From contig CCEZ01000044.1 of assembly GCA_000751555.1 (NCBI GenBank), positions 1 through 64,000 on the forward strand: 64,000 nucleotides of DNA, given 5' to 3'. Both the position numbers and the translations under genes were made by a program. Of this stretch, positions 21,788 through 31,163 are shown one piece after another. How positions within the stretch are numbered: position 1 is the first letter of the stretch; each line of letters starts with the position of its first letter. Below the pieces are notes generated by a model, which saw only the letters and a list, made by a program, of their open reading frames with translations, made no database searches and was not told where the DNA came from. The DNA comes from Anaerosalibacter massiliensis (GTDB lineage: Bacteria; Bacillota; Clostridia; Tissierellales; Sporanaerobacteraceae).

Positions 21788-21816
21788 ATTTTATACTATT
21801 TCTATATATTATTCAA
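21788..21816 (-). promoter_or_regulatory. Promoter of the Cys T-box operon
   Basis: TTGAAT (21816-21811) and TAAAAT (21793-21788) on the minus strand are 17 bases apart, immediately ahead of the T-box. Confidence 0.6.
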
Positions 21817-21819
21817 GTA

Positions 21820-23304
21820 TTATTTTAAATACTTATTTTCTATATAGTCTATGCGTTTAAGTATATTTTGTTTACCTAAAACATATATAATATCTACTAA
21901 TTCTGGCCCATGTAAATTTCCTGTAAGAGCAGATCTAACTGGCATGAATAAATTCTTTCCTTTTATACCAGTTTTTTTCTGTATTTTTTTCATTAATCCC
22001 TTAGAAAATTCTTCATCTATTTTATCTACAGTCCCTAACTCTTCTCTCAATGCTTCAAATAGTATAGGAACTTGTTCACCTTTCAACACTTTCAAGACTT
22101 CATCATTTTCTAACTCTACTTCTTCGCCAAAGAAAATAGCCACTTTTTCTGGGACTTCTTTAATTGTAGATAAGCTTTCTTGTACTGTTCTTATCATAGT
22201 GTTTATCCAATCATACCTTTTATCTACATCATCTTCTGTTATATAACCTGATTCTATTAAATATGGTATAGCTAAATTAGTAATTTTCTCAGTGTTAGAT
22301 TCTCTTATATAATGACCGTTTACCCAATTAAGTTTATTCTTATCAAATATTCCTCCAGTTTTGGATACTCTTTCAAAGGAGAACTGTTTTATCAACTCTT
22401 CCATAGAGAGAATCTCATCATTTCCTTCAGGACTCCAACCTATTAACGCAAGATAATTTACTAAACTTTCTGGAAGATACCCACTATTTCTAAAATCCTC
22501 TACAGAAACATCTCCTTGCCTTTTACTTAATTTTTTTCTATCTTTGTTTAATACTGTAGGAAGATGAACATATTCAGGAGCATCCCAACCAAAAGCTTCA
22601 TATAAAAATGCATGCTTTGGAGCTGAAGCTAACCATTCCTCTCCTCTAACTATATGAGTTATATTCATCAAATGATCATCCACTACAACCGCTAAATGAT
22701 AAGTAGGATATCCATCCGATTTCAAAAGTACTTGATCATCTAGATCTTCTGTGTTTATAGTTATATTTCCCCTTACAATATCATAGAACTTAATATCTCT
22801 ATTTTGAGGCAGTCTAAGTCTAACTACATACTCTTCTCCCTGTTCTATTCTTTTCTTCGCTTCATCTATAGGTATATTCCTACAAAAACCATCATACTTG
22901 GGTATAAGCCCTTTTACTTTTTGTTCTGCTCGTACTTCATCAAGCCTTTCCTTAGAACAGAAACAATAATAGGCATATCCATTTTCAATTAGTTCATCTA
23001 CATACTTTCTATAAATATCTAATCTTTCTGATTGAATATATGGACCATATTCTCCTTTTTGAGTTATTTCCCCATCCTCTATAACTACTCCCTCATCAAT
23101 TTCGATTCCGGCCCATTCTAGAGAATTAATTAAATTTTCAATAGCTCCTTCTACATATCTACTTCTATCCGTATCCTCTATTCTCAATATAAACTTACCA
23201 TTATTGTGTTTTGCAAATAAATAATTATATAATGCAGTCCTAAGTCCGCCAATATGTAAATATCCTGTTGGACTTGGTGCAAATCTCACTCTAATATTTT
23301 CCAA
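21820..23304 (-). CDS. gltX: Glutamyl-tRNA synthetase
   Basis: This 494-residue class I synthetase carries the HIGH-type signature [20 protein letters not shown] at the N-terminus and the KMSKS variant [14 protein letters not shown]. The C-terminal anticodon-binding part has [24 protein letters not shown], typical of the bacterial GluRS family. Whether it also charges tRNA-Gln (non-discriminating) cannot be read directly. No glutaminyl-tRNA synthetase is present in the window. It has a separate promoter and lies just after the agr/DUF1002 block. Confidence 0.96.
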   Translation of the reverse strand: MENIRVRFAPSPTGYLHIGGLRTALYNYLFAKHNNGKFILRIEDTDRSRYVEGAIENLINSLEWAGIEIDEGVVIEDGEITQKGEYGPYIQSERLDIYRKYVDELIENGYAYYCFCSKERLDEVRAEQKVKGLIPKYDGFCRNIPIDEAKKRIEQGEEYVVRLRLPQNRDIKFYDIVRGNITINTEDLDDQVLLKSDGYPTYHLAVVVDDHLMNITHIVRGEEWLASAPKHAFLYEAFGWDAPEYVHLPTVLNKDRKKLSKRQGDVSVEDFRNSGYLPESLVNYLALIGWSPEGNDEILSMEELIKQFSFERVSKTGGIFDKNKLNWVNGHYIRESNTEKITNLAIPYLIESGYITEDDVDKRYDWINTMIRTVQESLSTIKEVPEKVAIFFGEEVELENDEVLKVLKGEQVPILFEALREELGTVDKIDEEFSKGLMKKIQKKTGIKGKNLFMPVRSALTGNLHGPELVDIIYVLGKQNILKRIDYIENKYLK

Positions 23305-23336
23305 AAAACTCCACCTCCAAAATAAACTACCAATAT

Positions 23337-23365
23337 ATTATATATCACCTATTTACTAGTTTCAA
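23337..23365 (-). promoter_or_regulatory. Sigma-A promoter of gltX
   Basis: TTGAAA (23365-23360) and TATAAT (23342-23337) on the minus strand are separated by 17 bases, about 35 bases ahead of the gltX start. Confidence 0.7.
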
Positions 23366-23383
23366 CAGTGAAGGATTTATATA

Positions 23384-24253
23384 TTAGTTAAATAATTTGT
23401 TAAAAAACTCTCCAAGATAGTCAGCAATCTTTTGGAAGAAGGATTTCACATCTTCATTTTGACCTATTATTTTATCTATCTTTCCTGATATATCTTTCAA
23501 TTGTCCTTTTATATCATCAAGATTTAAATCTAATTTAGAAATTTTTCTCATAAGCTCAACTATCTCATTTATTTGTTCTTGAGTAAGCTGAATATCTAAA
23601 TCTTTTGCTGCTGATTCTACTGCATCCTTTATCTCTTTTTTACTCTTTTTATTATTTCCAACTACATCTACTTTTACATTTTCAATAAGTTCACTAGCTT
23701 TTTCTTTACCTATTTCATTTCCAAGCATTGCAGTCTTTGCTATCTCTTCACTAGCTACTTGTTTTTCTTTTTCAGATATACCTTCTCCTGTAATATCTTC
23801 AAAAGCCTTTATAATACCTGTTAAAGCTGCAGTACCTGATACATTTACTGGACTGGCAACTACTACTTTAGCATCTTTGATACCTGCTGTAATCAATGCA
23901 TTTTCATACATGTCCTTAGTTACCCAAGATATATTGTAAGTGTCTACAGAAATACCTGCTCCTTCATCTAATTTCTCCACATAAGCACAAGACAATGCTC
24001 TAGTTCCTAATAGCTTATCATCTATATACTTGCCTAAATATTCTCTTTCCTCTGCATTAGTCACTTCTACAATCTCTACATCTTTATCTACACCAAAATG
24101 ATTTAGCATTGAGTTTCTTTGCTCTTGAGTCAAGTTCTTTCCTAAACTTACAACTTTATTTTTTCCCATTTCTGCATCTGCAAATACTAAACTAGATATA
24201 CTAGTTACAAGCAATAATATCGTTAAAACAGTAGAAATTGTTCTCTTAAACAT
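23384..24253 (-). CDS. Secreted DUF1002-family protein
   Basis: This 289-residue protein has a clear Sec signal peptide (KRTISTVLTILLLVTSISSLVFA, cut near residue 25). The body contains NLTQEQRNSMLNHFGV, ISWVTKDMYENALITAGIKDAKVVVASPVNVSGTAALTGI and a C-terminal helical part, the pattern of the DUF1002 family. The function of this family is not established. The gene lies just after the 63-residue orphan and its terminator, so it probably has its own promoter; a TATAAT box is visible about 35 bases upstream. Confidence 0.82.
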   Translation of the reverse strand: MFKRTISTVLTILLLVTSISSLVFADAEMGKNKVVSLGKNLTQEQRNSMLNHFGVDKDVEIVEVTNAEEREYLGKYIDDKLLGTRALSCAYVEKLDEGAGISVDTYNISWVTKDMYENALITAGIKDAKVVVASPVNVSGTAALTGIIKAFEDITGEGISEKEKQVASEEIAKTAMLGNEIGKEKASELIENVKVDVVGNNKKSKKEIKDAVESAAKDLDIQLTQEQINEIVELMRKISKLDLNLDDIKGQLKDISGKIDKIIGQNEDVKSFFQKIADYLGEFFNKLFN

Positions 24254-24344
24254 TAATATCCCTCCAAATTTAATTCATAATACATTATAATCTATTGACT
24301 TATAAAATAGAATATCTTATTCTGAAGGTTTTTACAAGGAAAAA

Positions 24345-24370
24345 ATTGCTCTAGATTGAACTAGAGCAAT
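24345..24370 (-). terminator. Terminator overlapping the end of the 63-residue ORF
   Basis: Ten-base arms ATTGCTCTAG (24345-24354) and CTAGAGCAAT (24361-24370) flank ATTGAA, with a TTTTTT run following on the minus strand. The ORF stop codon lies inside the stem. The small gene is therefore transcribed alone. Confidence 0.8.
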
Positions 24371-24542
24371 TTCTTCTTAATTCCTTTTTATCTATATCCA
24401 TATTTTTTAAAAACTTTTCTTTTTCCTCCAAATGCTTACAATACTCTTCTTCACTAATTTTGTTTTCCTTTCTCAAAAGATTCAATAAATTTATTGTCTC
24501 TACACAAAGAAATTCCAATTCATTTTGTATATATTTTTCCAC
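24351..24542 (-). CDS. Small protein of unknown function, putative AgrA target
   Basis: A 63-residue, highly charged, probably all-helical cytoplasmic protein starts at a GTG with GGGGGGAGAAAA in front. It has no signal peptide or membrane span. There are three cysteines (LCVET, EYCKH, RNCSS). I do not recognise the family; it lacks the SQELD-type motif of Spo0E-like phosphatases. Upstream lies a triple array of LytTR-type half-sites (24618-24666) matching that before agrC. The gene ends in its own terminator, so it may be a dedicated output of the agr system; that link is inference. Confidence 0.7.
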   Translation of the reverse strand: MEKYIQNELEFLCVETINLLNLLRKENKISEEEYCKHLEEKEKFLKNMDIDKKELRRNCSSSI

Positions 24543-24617
24543 TTTTCTCCCCCCAGTTTTTTTGCTTTTCCTCCTTGCTTTATTTCTATAATTTTTAACT
24601 ATATCCTTCCTTTTTTT

Positions 24618-24666
24618 CTAACTGGCCCTTTTTAGCACTCAAGTGGTCTCTTTTCTGGTCTAACTG
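24618..24666 (-). promoter_or_regulatory. Triple LytTR/AgrA-type binding array before the 63-residue ORF
   Basis: On the minus strand the half-sites CAGTTAG (24666-24660), CACTTGA (24645-24639) and CAGTTAG (24624-24618) lie exactly 21 bases apart. That is the spacing of AgrA direct repeats in staphylococci (9-bp site plus 12-bp spacer). The outer two are perfect and the middle one degenerate. A 14-base stretch around the last site (AACTGGCCCTTTTT on the plus strand) is shared with the array before agrC. Confidence 0.75.
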
Positions 24667-24681
24667 TCCATATAAGGAAAA

Positions 24682-24713
24682 GGGATATACTCTTTTTTCT
24701 TCTAGTATATCCC
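24682..24713 (-). terminator. Terminator of the agr operon
   Basis: GGGATATACT and AGTATATCCC are perfect 10-base arms with a 12-base loop, followed by TTTTCC on the minus strand, 11 bases after the agrA stop codon. Confidence 0.75.
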
Positions 24714-24723
24714 TATAAAAATG

Positions 24724-25455
24724 TCACAGTGTTAAATTATTAAATCTTTCTCGAAATTCTTTAAATCCAGTTCTGCTCATTAATGCCACTTTATCACTGT
24801 TTAAAAATTCAATCTGATATACTCTTTCCCCAATTTCTAATACTTTTTTAATCTTCTCCTCATTTACAATATAGGATTTATGCACTCGTAAAAAACTATC
24901 CCCTAACTTATTCTCTAATTCTTGTAAGCTATCTTGTACATTATAAGTGTTTTTTTCATCATGAATAATAGTATCTCCAGCCAATCTTTCAGCATATAAT
25001 ATATCTTTAACTGCTATAAAAAACATTTCTCCTCCATTTTTAACTACAATCCTATTCATACCTTTACTTTTGGTAGAAGAAGTTTTATCTACATAATTTG
25101 TTAGAGTAACTATTGTTTCAATAAGCCTTTTTACATTTATAGGTTTAAGAATATAGTCATAAGGATGAACGTCAAAAGCAGAAACTGCATATTTAGAATG
25201 ACCTGTAATAAAAACTATCTTAGTTTCTGGGCTTATCTTGTGTATTATTCTTGATATTTCAAGACCATTTAAATCTTCACTTTCTAATTCTACATCTAGC
25301 ATAGCTATTTCTGGTAGATGTTCTCTTGCTAAACTTATTGCTTCTTTTCCACTTGATGTATCAAAAATTTCTGATGCAGAAGTGTTTTCCATTACTATCT
25401 TTTTTATAAATTTTCTAGTATAATCTTCGTCTTCTAAAATGAGGATTTTAATCAA
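24724..25455 (-). CDS. agrA: AgrA-type LytTR response regulator
   Basis: This 243-residue regulator has a receiver domain (residues 1-125) with acidic pocket LEDED, phospho-acceptor D54 (AMLDVELE), conserved ITGHS and KPINVKR. A LytTR DNA-binding domain follows (about 134-240) with FIAVKDILYAERL, VQDSLQELENKL and FLRVHKSYIVNEEKI. LytTR domains bind paired direct repeats of the CAGTTAG kind, which are present before agrC and before the 63-residue ORF. It is the last gene of the agrC-agrB-agrD-agrA operon, 13 bases after agrD. Confidence 0.93.
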   Translation of the reverse strand: MIKILILEDEDYTRKFIKKIVMENTSASEIFDTSSGKEAISLAREHLPEIAMLDVELESEDLNGLEISRIIHKISPETKIVFITGHSKYAVSAFDVHPYDYILKPINVKRLIETIVTLTNYVDKTSSTKSKGMNRIVVKNGGEMFFIAVKDILYAERLAGDTIIHDEKNTYNVQDSLQELENKLGDSFLRVHKSYIVNEEKIKKVLEIGERVYQIEFLNSDKVALMSRTGFKEFRERFNNLTL

Positions 25456-25468
25456 CTACTATCAGCTC

Positions 25469-25588
25469 CTACTTTTTCAAAGATTCTGGTATTTCTGGTT
25501 CGTGTAAAATCATAGCACTACATGTACTAGCTCCTGTCCTAGCAATTAATCCTAAAAATGATGCCAATATAGTTAAAATACCTTTCAT
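25469..25588 (-). CDS. agrD: AgrD-type autoinducing peptide precursor
   Basis: A 39-residue peptide is encoded directly after agrB; its ATG follows the agrB stop codon without a gap, and GGGGAGGTGAAATAA supplies the ribosome binding site. The N-terminus is an amphipathic hydrophobic helix (MKGILTILASFLGLIARTG). The middle carries STCSAMIL, and the tail HEPEIPESLKK is acidic and proline-containing. This matches the staphylococcal layout (STCDFIM then DEVEVPKEL). The cysteine at residue 23 is the expected thiolactone residue. By alignment the ring is probably CSAMIL (six residues) or CSAMI (five). Confidence 0.93.
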   Translation of the reverse strand: MKGILTILASFLGLIARTGASTCSAMILHEPEIPESLKK

Positions 25589-26221
25589 TTATTTCACCTC
25601 CCCATATTTAGCCTTAGTTTTGTCTAAATATTTGTCTATGCTGTTTATAATCCAGTACCCAAAAGGTGTTATAAAAGTGAAACTTGTAAAAGCCCCTAGT
25701 ACAATAGGTAGTATATATTGAATATTATTTAATCTATTTAAATATTGAACTATTGTGATCCAAATAATTAAAACTACAGTAGTCTTAAGCTTTTGTTTTC
25801 TCCTATCTTCTTTATTTTTCATTGGCTTTATTTTTGTATCTCCAGGTATCCATTTTGCAATAGTTAATATTCCTAAAAATAAGGTTATATAAAATAAAAA
25901 TTTATAATTAGATATGACAATATTAAAACAAGAAATTTTTCCTAGGATTAAAAATATAATTATTCCAGATGTCAAACATCTTAAATAAGTGCTAAAATGT
26001 ACTCCACCTCCAAAGTGGCGAAAAATAGCAAAAGTAATTAAGGATAATATAGTAGCTTTAAATATTCCAAAAATTGCTGCTAAACTAACTATAAATGCAA
26101 ACTTAATAATTCCATTCAACAATAATTCTAATCCGTAAGCCCAAATTTCTATATCTTCATTAGTTCCATTTAGATTATTCCCTAATGAAAGAGCCAATTT
26201 TTTTGAAATTTTATTAGTCAT
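25589..26221 (-). CDS. agrB: AgrB-type membrane peptidase
   Basis: This 210-residue integral membrane cysteine protease processes AgrD and forms the thiolactone. The catalytic pair is seen as H75 and C82 in FRHFGGGVHFSTYLRCLTSG, the same seven-residue spacing as H77/C84 in S. aureus. Several hydrophobic spans are present (for example FAFIVSLAAIFGIFKATILSLITFAIF). The start overlaps the agrC stop by eight bases and the stop touches the agrD start, so all are translationally coupled. Confidence 0.94.
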   Translation of the reverse strand: MTNKISKKLALSLGNNLNGTNEDIEIWAYGLELLLNGIIKFAFIVSLAAIFGIFKATILSLITFAIFRHFGGGVHFSTYLRCLTSGIIIFLILGKISCFNIVISNYKFLFYITLFLGILTIAKWIPGDTKIKPMKNKEDRRKQKLKTTVVLIIWITIVQYLNRLNNIQYILPIVLGAFTSFTFITPFGYWIINSIDKYLDKTKAKYGEVK

Positions 26222-27554
26222 TTTTATTCCCTTCCTCTTTTGGAAATATTATTTTAAATACAGTTTTATCCTTAGAATAAACTTTAATAATTCCATTGTA
26301 TTTATCAACAATATTTTTCATTAAAAATAGTCCATATCCTCTTCCTACTGAAGATTTAGTAGTATAACCAGGTTCAAACAATTTGTCCATTTCATCTTTA
26401 GATATTCTATCTCCATTGTTTGATACCTGCATTATATAATCTCCGTCCAAATAATCTATTTTTAAACTTACTTCTCTATAATTCTTTTCTTTTTTAACAA
26501 CTTCAAAGGCATTATCTAAAAGATTTCCCAGTAGACTACATAAATCCCAAGAATCAATTTGTAATTTACTTAAATTACAATTAATATCAAATTTAAAATC
26601 TATATTATTTAACTCTGCTAATTTTCTCTTTCCATTTATTAAAGCAGTTAAAGCCATATTTTCCACATATACTATGTCATCTGTATAGCTATATTCATCA
26701 CTTAATCCATCAATATACTCTTTTGCTGAAGCTATTTCATCTAAATAAACCATGGCTTGAATAGTTTGAATATGACGCTTATGCTCATGATTTTGAGTTC
26801 TTAAAGCATTATATAATCCTTCCATTTGTTCTAAATAGTTTTTTAAAAGATTCATTTCCACCTTATCTTTTATATCATCCCCAAGCCCTTTTATTGAGAT
26901 TAGCACTAATATTGTAAATATGCTGATAATAATATTTATAATAGTATATCCTGCATTATCTGAAAATTGATTATAACGAGATAGATAAAAAGTTTGATTC
27001 ATAAGTATTATAAATATACCTTGAATTAGGACTATAAATAACACCAATATAGATCTATCTTTATATAAATTTTCAAAATCATTTTCATACATTCTTAGAT
27101 CAAACAAATAAAACTGTATCTTCTTTATAAAAATATAAAATAAATACATAATTAAACCATTAGGTATATATATAAATACATTTAACCAAGGATTTTTTAT
27201 TAAATCTTTAGGAGCACTTTGAAATAATTTAAGTAAAATAGGAATAGTAGTATTCTGCAATAATCCATTGATTAATAAACTAGTTACAATACATATAAAA
27301 GAATAAGCTATGTTCATCTTTAGTATTATCCTTATAAAAAATAGTGAGCAAAATATGAGCATCACTGTATGAAGTCCATATACATTAACATTCCTTCGTG
27401 TAAAATATACTATTACTGCGACTAAACATGAAACTAACAATGCTTTCTTAAAGCTTACATCTATATTAAACAGTTTAAAACCTAAAATCATTAAAACAAA
27501 CATTTCAGGTATTGATTGAAATAACACAACATACCAAGGGATTGAGTACAACAT
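26214..27554 (-). CDS. agrC: AgrC-type sensor histidine kinase
   Basis: This 446-residue sensor has about six to seven transmembrane segments in residues 1-225. A helical dimerisation region follows with the probable phospho-acceptor H256 in RTQNHEHKRHIQTI. A GHKL ATPase domain is seen as LLGNLLDNAFEVV (N box), VSNNGDRI and GRGYGLFLMKNIV (G box). It detects the mature AgrD peptide and phosphorylates AgrA in known systems. It is the first gene of the operon, with GGTGAATATCT before the ATG and a leader of about 170 bases after the LytTR array. Confidence 0.92.
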   Translation of the reverse strand: MLYSIPWYVVLFQSIPEMFVLMILGFKLFNIDVSFKKALLVSCLVAVIVYFTRRNVNVYGLHTVMLIFCSLFFIRIILKMNIAYSFICIVTSLLINGLLQNTTIPILLKLFQSAPKDLIKNPWLNVFIYIPNGLIMYLFYIFIKKIQFYLFDLRMYENDFENLYKDRSILVLFIVLIQGIFIILMNQTFYLSRYNQFSDNAGYTIINIIISIFTILVLISIKGLGDDIKDKVEMNLLKNYLEQMEGLYNALRTQNHEHKRHIQTIQAMVYLDEIASAKEYIDGLSDEYSYTDDIVYVENMALTALINGKRKLAELNNIDFKFDINCNLSKLQIDSWDLCSLLGNLLDNAFEVVKKEKNYREVSLKIDYLDGDYIMQVSNNGDRISKDEMDKLFEPGYTTKSSVGRGYGLFLMKNIVDKYNGIIKVYSKDKTVFKIIFPKEEGNKND

Positions 27555-27762
27555 AGATATTCACCTATTTCTTTATTATTTGTTGCATATTTATACGTTC
27601 TATATTTAAAGTGAATATCCTTTATTTTAACCCTCTCATATATCGCAATTTATGCCAAAATACTTGATTTTTCTACAATATTCAGTTTTTTTAAAAAATA
27701 TTTATTTCCTTCTTCTGCAATATAAGTTTCCCTATTAAATAGGCTAATTCCTTCTAAAAAAT

Positions 27763-27811
27763 CTAACTGTCCGTTTTTCATACCCAACTGGCCCTTTTTG
27801 ACATCTAACTC
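27763..27811 (-). promoter_or_regulatory. Triple LytTR/AgrA-type binding array before agrC
   Basis: On the minus strand the half-sites GAGTTAG (27811-27805), CAGTTGG (27790-27784) and CAGTTAG (27769-27763) lie exactly 21 bases apart. This is an autoregulatory promoter arrangement as in S. aureus P2/P3, but with three instead of two sites. The remainder of 27555-27762 (the leader to agrC) is AT-rich with no other gene. Confidence 0.78.
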
Positions 27812-27849
27812 GCCATTAGTTGCTATGCTAAGTATTATTAAACAGAATG

Positions 27850-27902
27850 TTAAAGAGGCTATATTAAAATAGATTAATTTATTTTAATATAACCTCTTTA
27901 AA
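27850..27902 (-). terminator. Terminator after proS
   Basis: A long hairpin with arms TTAAAGAGG...TATTAAAATA and TATTTTAATA...CCTCTTTAA lies 14 bases after the proS stop codon. It separates proS from the agr promoter. Confidence 0.75.
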
Positions 27903-27915
27903 TATTTAACCTTTA

Positions 27916-29649
27916 TTATATACTTTTAATATCTAATCCTGCTTTTTTAAACTCTTCTTTAACTTTATCTTTTACCTCATCGATATTTATTTCAATTTTT
28001 TCATCTTCATTTCTTAAAGAGTACTCTACTATATTTTCTCCTGCTTTTTTTCCAATAGTTATTTGAATAGGTACACCTATTAAATCTCTATCATTAAATT
28101 TAACTCCAGCTCTTTCTTTCCTATCATCTAAAAGTACTTCAACACTCATATTTTTCAATTCATTATATAATTTTTCTCCTAATTTAATTTGTTCTTCTTT
28201 CTTTATATTAATAACTGTAATAATAGCATGATATGGTGCTACTACTAATGGCCACACTATTCCTTTATCATCATGATATTGTTCTACTATAGCAGCCATA
28301 CTTCTAGACACGCCTATGCCATAGGAGCCCATTACAAAATGTTTTTCCTTCCCATCTTCATCTAAATAAGTAGCATCTAAACTTTCACTATATTTAGTGC
28401 CTAACTGGAATATATTTCCTACTTCTATTCCTCTTTCCATTTTTAAAGGACTACCACATTTTGGACAAACATCTCCTTCTTTAATTAACAATAAATCTTC
28501 AACTACTTCCCCTGTGAAATCTCTCCCATAGTTCACGTTCCTTATATGATAATCTGTTTCATTAGCTCCTACAATGAAATTGTTCATCTTTGTTACCCTT
28601 GCATCAACTAAAAGTTTTACTCCTTCTTTAAGGCCTATAGGCCCTATAGAGCCTGGTTCTGCACCTGTTGCTTCTCTAATTACTTCATCATCTGCACTTT
28701 CTAGTTCATGTGTTCCTATTTTTAGATAGTTACAAAGTTTTACTTCATTAAGCTCTCTATCTCCAGGTACTAATGCAATAATCACTTCATTATTTACTTT
28801 ATATATTACTGATTTGGCCAATTTATCTTTTTCTACATTAAGAAAATTAGATAATTCTTCAATCGTCTTTATACCCGGAGTATGAATTTTTTCTCTTTCA
28901 AGCTCTTCTTCCTCTGAATTTTCTATATTGTAAACTACTGTAGCTTTTTCATCTGTAGCAGCATAGTTACAATCATCACAATATGCAACTAAACTTTCTC
29001 CTGTCTCCGATACTGCCATAAATTCATGGGATCTTCTGCCTCCCATAGTTCCTGAATCTCCTTCAACAACTCTAAATTTAAGTTTTAATCTTTCAAATAC
29101 CTTTTCATATGCATCCCACATAATCTTATAAGCTTCTTCTAATCCATCTAAATCTTTATCATAACTATATGCATCTTTCATAATAAACTCTCTACTTCTA
29201 ATAAGTCCAAATCTTGGCCTTTTTTCATCTCTATATTTAGTTTGAATTTGATAAATGCTCAATGGAAGTTGTTTATAAGATTTTATTTCATCTTTGATAA
29301 GATTTGTAAAATATTCTTCATGAGTTGGTCCTAAACAAAACTCTCTTTCATGTCTATCATGTAATTTAAACATCTCTGGTCCAAAATCATCCCATCTACC
29401 ACTAGCTTGCCAAAGTTCTTTTGGCTGTATAGCGGACATTAAAAGTTCTTGGGAACCAGAACTATCCATTTCCTCCCTAACTATTTGTTCTATTTTCCTT
29501 ATAACTCTATATCCAAGAGGTAGGTATGAATATACCCCTGATACTAATTTTCTCATCATCCCAGCTCTAACTAATAACTGATGACTAGGAATTTCTGCTT
29601 CAGTTGGAACTTCCCTTAATGTTGGTAAATATAATTTTGACATCTTCAT
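27916..29649 (-). CDS. proS: Prolyl-tRNA synthetase
   Basis: This 577-residue class II synthetase of the bacterial type has an inserted editing (INS/YbaK-like) domain between motifs 2 and 3. Motif 2 is seen in [28 protein letters not shown]. The editing region is around residues 240-400 ([26 protein letters not shown]). Motif 3 is in [17 protein letters not shown], and the anticodon-binding domain forms the C-terminus. It is preceded by a T-box with a proline specifier and has a TTTCCTCC-complement ribosome binding site. Confidence 0.97.
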   Translation of the reverse strand: MKMSKLYLPTLREVPTEAEIPSHQLLVRAGMMRKLVSGVYSYLPLGYRVIRKIEQIVREEMDSSGSQELLMSAIQPKELWQASGRWDDFGPEMFKLHDRHEREFCLGPTHEEYFTNLIKDEIKSYKQLPLSIYQIQTKYRDEKRPRFGLIRSREFIMKDAYSYDKDLDGLEEAYKIMWDAYEKVFERLKLKFRVVEGDSGTMGGRRSHEFMAVSETGESLVAYCDDCNYAATDEKATVVYNIENSEEEELEREKIHTPGIKTIEELSNFLNVEKDKLAKSVIYKVNNEVIIALVPGDRELNEVKLCNYLKIGTHELESADDEVIREATGAEPGSIGPIGLKEGVKLLVDARVTKMNNFIVGANETDYHIRNVNYGRDFTGEVVEDLLLIKEGDVCPKCGSPLKMERGIEVGNIFQLGTKYSESLDATYLDEDGKEKHFVMGSYGIGVSRSMAAIVEQYHDDKGIVWPLVVAPYHAIITVINIKKEEQIKLGEKLYNELKNMSVEVLLDDRKERAGVKFNDRDLIGVPIQITIGKKAGENIVEYSLRNEDEKIEINIDEVKDKVKEEFKKAGLDIKSI

Positions 29650-29699
29650 TATTTTTTCCTCCTTATTTTTATATGGCTATAACATAATTAGTTTTGAAT

Positions 29700-29940
29700 A
29701 TAAAAAACCTTCATCTCAAATATAGAGACGAAGGTTTAAGTTCGCGATACCACTCTAATAGATTTATAAATATTATAAATCCACTCAAAAGCTATAACGA
29801 TGCCACCGTCTAGACCTAATACATTTCAGCCTAGAAGCTCAGGAACGGGTTCAATATTCATTGGGTCAGAAGTTTTTCACCACATGAACTTCCTCTCTAA
29901 GACCGTTAATATCTACTATTTTCCTTCAATGCGTATATAT
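29700..29940 (-). ncRNA. T-box riboswitch, Pro specifier
   Basis: The minus strand carries the T-box sequence GAGTGGTATCGCGAAC followed by the terminator stem CCTTCGTCTC/GAGATGAAGG and a T-run. The specifier region reads ATTGAACCCGTTCC, giving CCC (or CCG one base later), both proline codons. The leader is directly ahead of proS, so uncharged tRNA-Pro should raise its expression. Confidence 0.9.
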
Positions 29941-29949
29941 TTTATTAAA

Positions 29950-29978
29950 ATAATACTAGAAAAAAACTATTATGTCAA
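29950..29978 (-). promoter_or_regulatory. Promoter of the proS T-box leader
   Basis: TTGACA (29978-29973) and TATTAT (29955-29950) are 17 bases apart on the minus strand, directly ahead of the T-box. Confidence 0.7.
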
Positions 29979-29981
29979 ATA

Positions 29982-31163
29982 TTAATTTCTGAATATAACT
30001 GTTTCTTTTTCAAACATTTTTACAGTTATTGTTAAAAACAAAGCTATATACAATAGATTCCATCCCGTAGTTATCAATATATGTTTCATATCATATACAG
30101 ATACTATGACTTCCTTAATAACTCCTATAGTATTTATTATAGGTATATGAAAATAATGTCTAGGTATGGCTCTACCATCTACAAACATAGTCAGATAAGC
30201 AGGTACCATAAGTACAATACTTACAGGACTTAAATAAGTTTGAGCTTCTTTGAAGTTTCTAGCATAAAAACTAATTGCAAGTTCAATACTTGAGAATGCT
30301 AAAGCCATTTCTAAACAAACTAAGGTTATTATACCAATAGCTTTTATAGAAAGTGTAGTCCCCTCTCCTAGAAAATCTGGATTTATCTTTGTAGCAATTA
30401 AAAATCCTATTAAAGAAGCTATAGTAGCAATTACCCCTGCCACAACTACTGCAAAATATTTTCCCATGAGTATAGACATTCTACTAGACTTTGTAGTCAA
30501 AAGAGGTTCTAAGGTTTGTCTTTCTTTTTCTCCTGCACCTAAATCAGTAGCGGCTGGAATACCTCCTACAGCTGACCATATAGTTAGCATAAAGGGAAGC
30601 ATCATAGAGAAAATCATTAGTCCTGTTCCCCCCTCTTTAGATACAGAAGAATATTTAATATCTATAGGTTCTAGTATCTGTGGATTGACTCCTGCATTTT
30701 CCAATCTTTTAGCTACAATATATCCAGTATAACCTGAAATAATTTGTTCTACCCTTGATTTACCTATTTCAGATTTTTGACTAGCATCATCATAAATTAA
30801 TTCTATTCTAGGTTTTTCACCTTGCTGAATTTTTTCATCAAAATTTTCTCCAATTTTTACTATGACTTTTATATCTAGCTTGTCTAAAGCTTTTTCAGCA
30901 TCTTCAGTTTTTACAATATTTATATCCTTATGATTTAAAAGAAAAGATTCAAGTTCATTTTTTTCTTCACTTAAGATAGCAATTTGTACAGGTTCTTTAC
31001 TTTCCTTTTCAATATCCGAACTCCCAATACCAAAAACAAATGCTATTAAAGGGAATATTATTATTGGAATTATTATACTTGAAAAAATAGTCTTTTTATC
31101 CCTAAATGTATCTATTATTTCTTTTTTGAAAACTACTCTAGTAAATTTATTCATTTTTTTCAC
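29982..31163 (-). CDS. ABC-2 type transporter permease (NatB/YhaP-like)
   Basis: This 393-residue membrane protein has one N-terminal span (TIFSSIIIPIIIFPLIAFVFGIG), a large extracytoplasmic domain (about residues 50-170) and six C-terminal spans, the ABC-2 exporter layout. The loop motif GAGEKERQTLEPLLTTKSSRMSILMGKY is characteristic of the NatB/YhaP group. The substrate is unknown; relatives export sodium ions or peptides. The start overlaps the ATPase stop by 17 bases, so the two form one transporter. Confidence 0.88.
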   Translation of the reverse strand: MKKMNKFTRVVFKKEIIDTFRDKKTIFSSIIIPIIIFPLIAFVFGIGSSDIEKESKEPVQIAILSEEKNELESFLLNHKDINIVKTEDAEKALDKLDIKVIVKIGENFDEKIQQGEKPRIELIYDDASQKSEIGKSRVEQIISGYTGYIVAKRLENAGVNPQILEPIDIKYSSVSKEGGTGLMIFSMMLPFMLTIWSAVGGIPAATDLGAGEKERQTLEPLLTTKSSRMSILMGKYFAVVVAGVIATIASLIGFLIATKINPDFLGEGTTLSIKAIGIITLVCLEMALAFSSIELAISFYARNFKEAQTYLSPVSIVLMVPAYLTMFVDGRAIPRHYFHIPIINTIGVIKEVIVSVYDMKHILITTGWNLLYIALFLTITVKMFEKETVIFRN

